From contig NZ_JADEVE010000080.1 in the NCBI RefSeq assembly GCF_016125955.1, forward strand, positions 1 through 35,192: DNA of 35,192 bases. The letters run 5' to 3'. The stretch's first letter is position 1. Each line of letters begins with the position of its first letter. Shown here in pieces: positions 31,605 to 35,192 of this stretch. The notes under the pieces were generated by a model. It saw only the letters and a list, made by a program, of their open reading frames with translations. It ran no database searches and was not told the origin of the DNA. This DNA is from Acetomicrobium sp. S15 = DSM 107314 (lineage in GTDB: Bacteria; Synergistota; Synergistia; Synergistales; Thermosynergistaceae). The position numbers and the translations under genes were made by a program.

Positions 31605-32169
31605 CGGTCGCCTCGCTTCTCAGTTTTGGTCTGTCATCGTTTCCAACCTTTCGCATCGAGTACGCCAGAAGCTGAAATACACGAAAGGCGGCGTGAGCAA
31701 GCGGATGAAGCCCGTCTTCATGGTCTGCCTCAATGCCGCCAAACCAATCCCATACATGCCTTAGAAGGGATCCGAAGGCTCGCCCCCAACTCATGCCCTT
31801 TTCCCAATTGCGCTCGCCGTATTTTTCCGCTCCTACCGTGTAGACTTTTGCCAGTTCTCGGAGGGCATCGGACGGAATGAGGTCATAACGAAGCTTTCCG
31901 GCGTCGAAATTCTTTGCCGGCTCATCCTTCTGTTGAGTCGGGGTTGATCTGGCCTTCATGTTTTTTTCGATCCACGCATCTACTCTCCCGTGTTTCCTAA
32001 TGTCCCGTTTCGCTTCTTCTTTTGTGGCGTAGGTAACGTCATCGAAGGGGTCATCCGATGTCAAAAAATCACCTGTTGGAGCGTCTTTGCCAGGGATAAC
32101 CAAATAGACTTCTCCGTTCGTTATGATGATCCATCCCGCAAGTTCGCCTATTATGTCCCACTTTTTCAC
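31582..32169 (-). CDS. dATP/dGTP diphosphohydrolase-domain protein (DUF5664)
   Basis: About 195 residues. Residues from about 80 match the family well: KNFDAGKLRYDLIPSDALRELAKVYTVGAEKYGERNWEKGMSWGRAFGSLLRHVWDWFGGIEADHEDGLHPLAHAAFRVFQLLAY. The HxWxW and acidic GLHPLAHAA parts would form the MazG-like metal site. Such enzymes deplete dATP/dGTP pools in phages with modified bases; no base-modification gene is visible here. Residues 1-75 are an unrelated N-terminal unit. The GTG at 32169 avoids a long overlap and has GGGAG upstream. Confidence 0.85.
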   Translation of the reverse strand: MKKWDIIGELAGWIIITNGEVYLVIPGKDAPTGDFLTSDDPFDDVTYATKEEAKRDIRKHGRVDAWIEKNMKARSTPTQQKDEPAKNFDAGKLRYDLIPSDALRELAKVYTVGAEKYGERNWEKGMSWGRAFGSLLRHVWDWFGGIEADHEDGLHPLAHAAFRVFQLLAYSMRKVGNDDRPKLRSEATDGTQGAS

Positions 32170-32173
32170 TCTC

Positions 32174-32737
32174 TTATCGCTCCCTTCGGGCGGCCCCTTG
32201 TTCCTCTTCCACTTCCTGGATCTCATAATCGACCATCTGGCGGTCTGAAATAGCCACGATATAGCCGCCGGCTATCGACTGAAACAGGTAATGAACAACA
32301 TTGCCTGCACCTCGGCATGATCCGATGAATCGGCATCTGGTCTCGTCATCAAATCGGACCCCACGCGTTACCCGTTGAAGGATTTTATATACGCCTCCGG
32401 GTTTGAGTTCATAAACCCCTTCACGGCGCAGGTGATATTCCAGGATGCGTTTTTGAATTGTCGGCAACGGGCGATTCATGGTGTCGGCAATGCCTTGAGG
32501 AGACACTCCGAGGTCCAAAAGGCTTTCGAGCTGTTCCTGGTCTCGTGCCGTCCAAATCCTTGCTGCCGAAATCCCTACGCGATGCTTGGGACCGAACCCG
32601 CGCTCGCGCAAGACATTGGAGATTGTCGTATTGGACAGGCCGAAATCAATGGCAATAGCCTTGTTGGTGCAGCCTGTCTTCGATCTCCTGCATATTTCGT
32701 CCTTTTCGTCCTGGCTGATCCATATTTTACGGACCAT
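32174..32737 (-). CDS. Double helix-turn-helix DNA-binding protein
   Basis: 187 residues with two HTH units: about 13-48 (CTNKAIAIDFGLSNTTISNVLRERGF) and 66-104 (GVSPQGIADTMNRPLPTIQKRILEYHL). The C-terminal part (about 125-187) includes CRFIGSCRGAGNVVHYL and an acidic end. Two HTHs in tandem suggest binding to a long or repeated site. It may be an early regulator. No family can be named. GGAGG lies seven bases before the ATG. Confidence 0.75.
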   Translation of the reverse strand: MVRKIWISQDEKDEICRRSKTGCTNKAIAIDFGLSNTTISNVLRERGFGPKHRVGISAARIWTARDQEQLESLLDLGVSPQGIADTMNRPLPTIQKRILEYHLRREGVYELKPGGVYKILQRVTRGVRFDDETRCRFIGSCRGAGNVVHYLFQSIAGGYIVAISDRQMVDYEIQEVEEEQGAARRER

Positions 32738-32748
32738 CGGAGCGCCTC

Positions 32749-33126
32749 CTAAAATTTGATCGGAATCTGTATCCGCTGGCCGACTCGAAGCATCGGCCCC
32801 GTCGGGCCTCCAAGCCCGTTGATCTGCCTCACGTAGTAAATGACCAATCGGGGATCCTTATCCGGGTGATACATCTTGGCGATCTGCCAGAGCGTTTCCT
32901 GGGGCGCCACAATATGGACAACAGAAGCATCAGAGGGGTGTCGCCCATAATCCATGTCAGGGTCGGCAGGGCCGGTCGGCATAGCGAAGCGAAATAGAAG
33001 ACCAGTTAGAATGGTCACGCACGCCATCATAATCAGAACCAGCCTAAAGTTGACGCTTCTGTAACTATCGCCCCGACGTAGCGCCACGGATTCGGTCATG
33101 GCGTTGCACAATCTTCGGCGCCTCAT
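32749..33126 (-). CDS. Membrane-anchored LysM protein, YneA-like layout
   Basis: 125 residues: a short basic N-terminus, one membrane helix (about 27-48, FRLVLIMMACVTILTGLLFRFA), then a C-terminal LysM (about 70-124) with ETLWQIAKMYHPDKDPRLVIYYVRQINGL and RVGQRIQIP. This is the layout of YneA-type proteins, which block cell division from the outer face of the membrane during the SOS response. In a phage early operon it may stop division of the host. A LysM role in lysis is less likely because the lysis genes are elsewhere. Overlap ATGA with the AlpA-like gene. Confidence 0.8.
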   Translation of the reverse strand: MRRRRLCNAMTESVALRRGDSYRSVNFRLVLIMMACVTILTGLLFRFAMPTGPADPDMDYGRHPSDASVVHIVAPQETLWQIAKMYHPDKDPRLVIYYVRQINGLGGPTGPMLRVGQRIQIPIKF

Positions 33127-33458
33127 CGGAGCGCGTCCTCTTCCCGACTGCTGGCGGCCATTTTTTCAGCGAAAGCCCGGATATCTTCCACCCGCCATAC
33201 CGTGACGGACTTGCTCAACTTGACGCCTTTAGGAGCAATGCCTTCAGACACCCAGCGCCACCAGGTGGGCTTGCTGACCGGGATAATCTTCAGGATCTGC
33301 GGAAGCCGCATAAATCCGTATTCGTACGCCTCCTCCTTGTTTGCCTCCCTTCTATGTTTCTCGATTTCCTGCGACAGCTTATCGATCTTGGCGCTCAATT
33401 GCCGTATCTGTTCGGGCATAGATTCATCAACGACAAAAACTGTCTGTCCGGGTGTCAT
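33123..33458 (-). CDS. AlpA-like regulator or excisionase
   Basis: 111 residues. The N-terminal half is a coiled coil (about 14-42, MPEQIRQLSAKIDKLSQEIEKHRREANK). The rest is an AlpA/MerR-like winged helix: GFMRLPQILKIIPVSKPTWWRWVSEGIAPKGVKLSKSVTVWRVEDIRAFAEKM. AlpA activates an integrase/excision gene in the CP4-57 prophage, and similar proteins act as Xis. With no other Xis candidate here, this is the best one. Overlaps the antirepressor and LysM genes by four bases each. Confidence 0.8.
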   Translation of the reverse strand: MTPGQTVFVVDESMPEQIRQLSAKIDKLSQEIEKHRREANKEEAYEYGFMRLPQILKIIPVSKPTWWRWVSEGIAPKGVKLSKSVTVWRVEDIRAFAEKMAASSREEDALR

Positions 33459-34201
33459 GTCGTTACCTCCTCAACTACATTTATTGCCAAAAGCCGGGCT
33501 ATGAGATCTCGCCCTTTCGGAGTAACCATCGTCCGATACCTGGTTCGCACAACATCTCCAATCTCTATCTGTGTTCGCCTGACGCGGAAATATCCTGATT
33601 CCAGATAACGCTGACGCGGCACCCAAGACCCGTCGAGGCGATAAAGGATCCCCTGGTCCGCAAGGAACGAGAAGATCCTCCTCGGACCGGTCCCAAGGCG
33701 CTGGAATTCCTTCGCCACCGCCTGAAGAGACATATCGGAACCTTCCTGACAGGTCGCGTCCCAGGCAATGGCCTTTGGCGCAAGCTTGCGGTTTTCGGCC
33801 TCCAGGTGCTCCCTTAAATCCACCTCGTCGGCGAGGGCCCTGAGGGCCTCCTGGAAGTTTTGAGGAATCCGCCGGCCCTGGAATTCATAGCGGCCGGACT
33901 TTCGAATAGCCGGAAGGACATCGTGCACGACCCAGCGCCTAAACCTGCGGGCTTCCGGTTTGCGCGACCGGAGCACCATGGAATACAGGCCGGGTTCGTT
34001 GACCATCCAAGCCTCTCCCTGACGACCTAAGTTGAACTTAGCCCGTTCGTCTTCTTCAAGGGATTCGATAGCCACGCTGGGATTGGTGAGATCAAGCACA
34101 TCGCAGACATCCTTGGCCACCCACCAGGGTCCCCCGACTTCATCCACCACGACCCTGACCGGGTAACGTTCAAACCTGAAAACCTGAAGTTCGGTGCCCA
34201 T
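33455..34201 (-). CDS. BRO/Ant-type antirepressor
   Basis: 248 residues. The N-terminal BRO domain (about 1-105) shows VVVDEVGGPWWVAKDVCDVLDLTNPSVAIESLEEDERAKF, EPGLYSMVLRSRKPEARRFRRWVVHDVLPAIRKSGRYEF. The C-terminal part is a KilAC-like domain (LAPKAIAWDATCQEGSDMSLQAVAKEFQRLGTGPRRIFSFL, ending in the RDLIARLLAI region). Such proteins inactivate the repressor or act on host targets. GGAGGTGAAG precedes the ATG. Confidence 0.9.
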   Translation of the reverse strand: MGTELQVFRFERYPVRVVVDEVGGPWWVAKDVCDVLDLTNPSVAIESLEEDERAKFNLGRQGEAWMVNEPGLYSMVLRSRKPEARRFRRWVVHDVLPAIRKSGRYEFQGRRIPQNFQEALRALADEVDLREHLEAENRKLAPKAIAWDATCQEGSDMSLQAVAKEFQRLGTGPRRIFSFLADQGILYRLDGSWVPRQRYLESGYFRVRRTQIEIGDVVRTRYRTMVTPKGRDLIARLLAINVVEEVTT

Positions 34202-34273
34202 CGCTTCACCTCCGTTCCTGGCCTTTTTATGGAAGAATTTGCTTCACGAGTCATATGATTTTTTGCATTCCGC

Positions 34274-34426
34274 TCACCTCCTTTCGTTTGTTTCCTCTCT
34301 TTTCAGCCCAAGGATGCTATTGGCCGAAGTGCATGATCGGAATTCCATAAATCTCCACAACAGCCACACCATTTCCAGCGCCATTAAAATCAGCCACAGC
34401 TTCATGAGCAAAAACGCTATTTTCAA
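34274..34426 (-). CDS. Small single-pass membrane protein (50 residues)
   Basis: A TTG start overlapping the preceding stop (TTGA), with GGAGGGGG six bases before it, opens a 50-codon frame. The N-terminal half is hydrophobic with several Trp and Met (KIAFLLMKLWLILMALEMVW), then a basic/polar tail (SILGLKREETNERR). A membrane helix is evident. The function is unknown; early phage membrane peptides often inhibit host functions. The following 70 bases hold only a 5-codon frame and the binding site for the antirepressor. Confidence 0.55.
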   Translation of the reverse strand: MKIAFLLMKLWLILMALEMVWLLWRFMEFRSCTSANSILGLKREETNERR

Positions 34427-34635
34427 AACTCTTCCCCCTCCGCCATATCCTCAAGCTCGGCAAGCTTCTTTTTCTCCGCTTCGAGCCTTCGCCTGCTTCT
34501 GGCGTCGCGATGTATAAGTCTTCTGCTTGCCGCATATTCAACCCTCGCGCGCTGGATCTCGATCTGGTCCAGCAACTCACGCAGCATTTCATGGCGCGAC
34601 AGATATACGACATTGGATGTGCCAATCTCTCGCAT
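34423..34635 (-). CDS. Small coiled-coil protein (70 residues)
   Basis: The product is almost wholly helical and strongly charged (LRELLDQIEIQRARVEYAASRR and then RRRLEAEKKKLAELEDMAEGEEF), with a heptad pattern. The ATG follows GAGGAGAGG. It is coupled by TTGA to the membrane protein after it. No family is recognised. Small coiled-coil proteins in such early positions often bind host proteins, which is inference only. Confidence 0.65.
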   Translation of the reverse strand: MREIGTSNVVYLSRHEMLRELLDQIEIQRARVEYAASRRLIHRDARSRRRLEAEKKKLAELEDMAEGEEF

Positions 34636-34639
34636 GCCC

Positions 34640-34915
34640 CTACACCTCTCCTCTAACTTTTCCTGTTGCCATTAACGCCAGGACGGCAATGGCCTTGTTC
34701 GTTGCGGCAAGGCGTTCGAGATATGCTTTTCTGGTCTCGAGAAAGCGCTGCGTTTGAGGCATATCGGCTCTGCCGTTTTGCGTAAGATCACAACCGATCG
34801 TGAAAGTTTCTTCAGGATCGTCGAAGGTTTCAAAAAAAGCCTTTCTCGCCCTTTCCTCTTCCCCCAGAGCCTCCGCCAGATCGGGATCGGAAAGCCCGCG
34901 CGGAACATTTGTTAT
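34640..34915 (-). CDS. Uncharacterised protein with no ordinary start codon
   Basis: Between the repressor and the coiled-coil gene one minus frame reads like protein: LSDPDLAEALGEEERARKAF, FETFDDPEETFTIGCDL, RFLETRKAYLERLAATNKAI, ending MATGKVRGEV with TAG at 34642-34640. The competing 78-codon ATG frame (34908) is Arg/Pro/Lys-rich and looks like a shadow. The coding frame lacks ATG, GTG and TTG before its middle. Candidates are an ATA overlapping the repressor stop (ATAA, 34915), a -1 shift in the repressor's T-run near 34960, or a real two-base indel. The coordinates given use the ATA and are provisional. Confidence 0.45.
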   Translation of the reverse strand: MTNVPRGLSDPDLAEALGEEERARKAFFETFDDPEETFTIGCDLTQNGRADMPQTQRFLETRKAYLERLAATNKAIAVLALMATGKVRGEV

Positions 34916-35148
34916 GGCTTGTCCCGCACGGGCACTATAGGGTTTGAATAGATTAGAGAAAAAAGTGATCCACTTTCAAGACCAAGCGTTGTTTCAAGCG
35001 CGGCTATATTTTTTGCATCAGTAGGTGGATATTTTTCGGTTTCCCAGGCGTATATTGCTGACCGCGATACACATATCTTTTCTGCAAGTTGTTCTTGTGT
35101 AAGGTGCTTACGCTTGCGTGCTGAGCGTATAACTTCTCCGTATCCCAC
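34912..35148 (-). CDS. XRE-family repressor (short)
   Basis: 78 residues, nearly all one HTH domain: RSARKRKHLTQEQLAEKICVSRSAIYAWETEKYPPTDAKNIAALETTLGL. It binds operators and is the likely lysogeny regulator. It lacks the usual cleavage or oligomerisation domain after about residue 65; a frame of similar tone continues after it in another phase. The start is GTG with GGGGGG eight bases upstream. The first codons lie in the terminal repeat, so its promoter is at the left end of the window (142-240). Confidence 0.85.
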   Translation of the reverse strand: MGYGEVIRSARKRKHLTQEQLAEKICVSRSAIYAWETEKYPPTDAKNIAALETTLGLESGSLFSLIYSNPIVPVRDKP

Positions 35149-35192
35149 CTTGTTTACCCCCCTTCAGATGCTAACTGTACTATGAAAATATA
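35052..35192. repeat. Terminal direct repeat, right copy (contig overlap)
   Basis: Identical to 1-141 at every base. It contains the GTG start and ribosome binding site of the XRE repressor. Joining the copies gives a circle of 35,051 bp. Confidence 0.95.

Noticed and set aside
34317-34625. Minus-strand frame of 102 codons
   Set aside because: Out-of-phase reading of the 70-residue coiled-coil gene and the small membrane gene, both with better start sites.
34672-34908. Minus-strand ATG frame of 78 codons
   Set aside because: Composition (Arg, Lys, Pro, Leu) is that of a shadow; another phase of the same stretch reads like protein.
35052-35192. True packaged terminal repeats
   Set aside because: The overlap length equals a common assembly k-mer and a gene start is duplicated in it; circular assembly is the simpler reading.
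1-35192. CRISPR array, complete tRNA gene or insertion sequence
   Set aside because: No spaced repeat of about 30 bases, no full cloverleaf and no transposase were seen; the only RT belongs to the DGR.

Overview
The window is the complete genome of a temperate, contractile-tailed (myovirus-type) bacteriophage or excised prophage. Its first 141 bases are repeated exactly at its end (1-141 = 35052-35192), so the molecule closes into a circle of about 35,051 bp. Almost every gene lies on the minus strand and is packed with ATGA-type overlaps and strong GGAGG-like ribosome binding sites, which points to a bacterial host. No gene names the host. A 21-bp segment at 673-693 looks like the 3' end of a tRNA-Ala or tmRNA gene with encoded CCA, and suggests the integration site.

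Read in the direction of transcription (high to low coordinates), the early region runs from 35148 to 27953. It holds a small XRE repressor, a coding frame with no ordinary start codon, small proteins (one membrane-anchored), a BRO/Ant antirepressor, an AlpA-like regulator, a membrane LysM protein built like the division inhibitor YneA, a double-HTH protein, a dGTP-pyrophosphohydrolase-domain protein, three small Cys-containing proteins, a Gp37/Gp68 (DUF5131) protein that lacks its usual Cys cluster, a winged-helix replication initiator, a DnaC-type helicase loader and another HTH protein. A 12-bp tandem repeat and an intrinsic terminator follow, then a short tyrosine integrase.

A gap of about 375 bp (26629-27004), probably holding the late promoter and perhaps cos, precedes the late operon. 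The head module is lambda-like: a TerS with two Nu1-like HTH domains, GpA-type TerL, gpW, portal, ClpP-like protease starting on a non-AUG codon, decoration protein, capsid protein and connectors. The tail module is P2-like: sheath, tube, a chaperone pair joined by -1 frameshifting, tape measure, X, D, V, PAAR, U, W, J, I and fibre proteins. Tail protein I carries a long C-terminal extension with a repeated DGSWxVG motif.

After the fibres comes a complete diversity-generating retroelement (DGR): a formylglycine-enzyme-like (C-type lectin fold) target gene with its variable repeat (VR), a GGAA-loop hairpin, avd, the template repeat (TR) and a reverse transcriptase. TR and VR differ at 13 of 114 positions, 12 of them at adenines of the TR coding strand, so the element has been active. 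It probably varies the receptor-binding tip of the tail. The late operon ends with a GH108-type endolysin, an XhlA-like protein, a 3TM holin and a previously unannotated 44-residue Cys-rich protein whose start codon may be masked by RNA pairing. A strong terminator next to the putative attP closes it.
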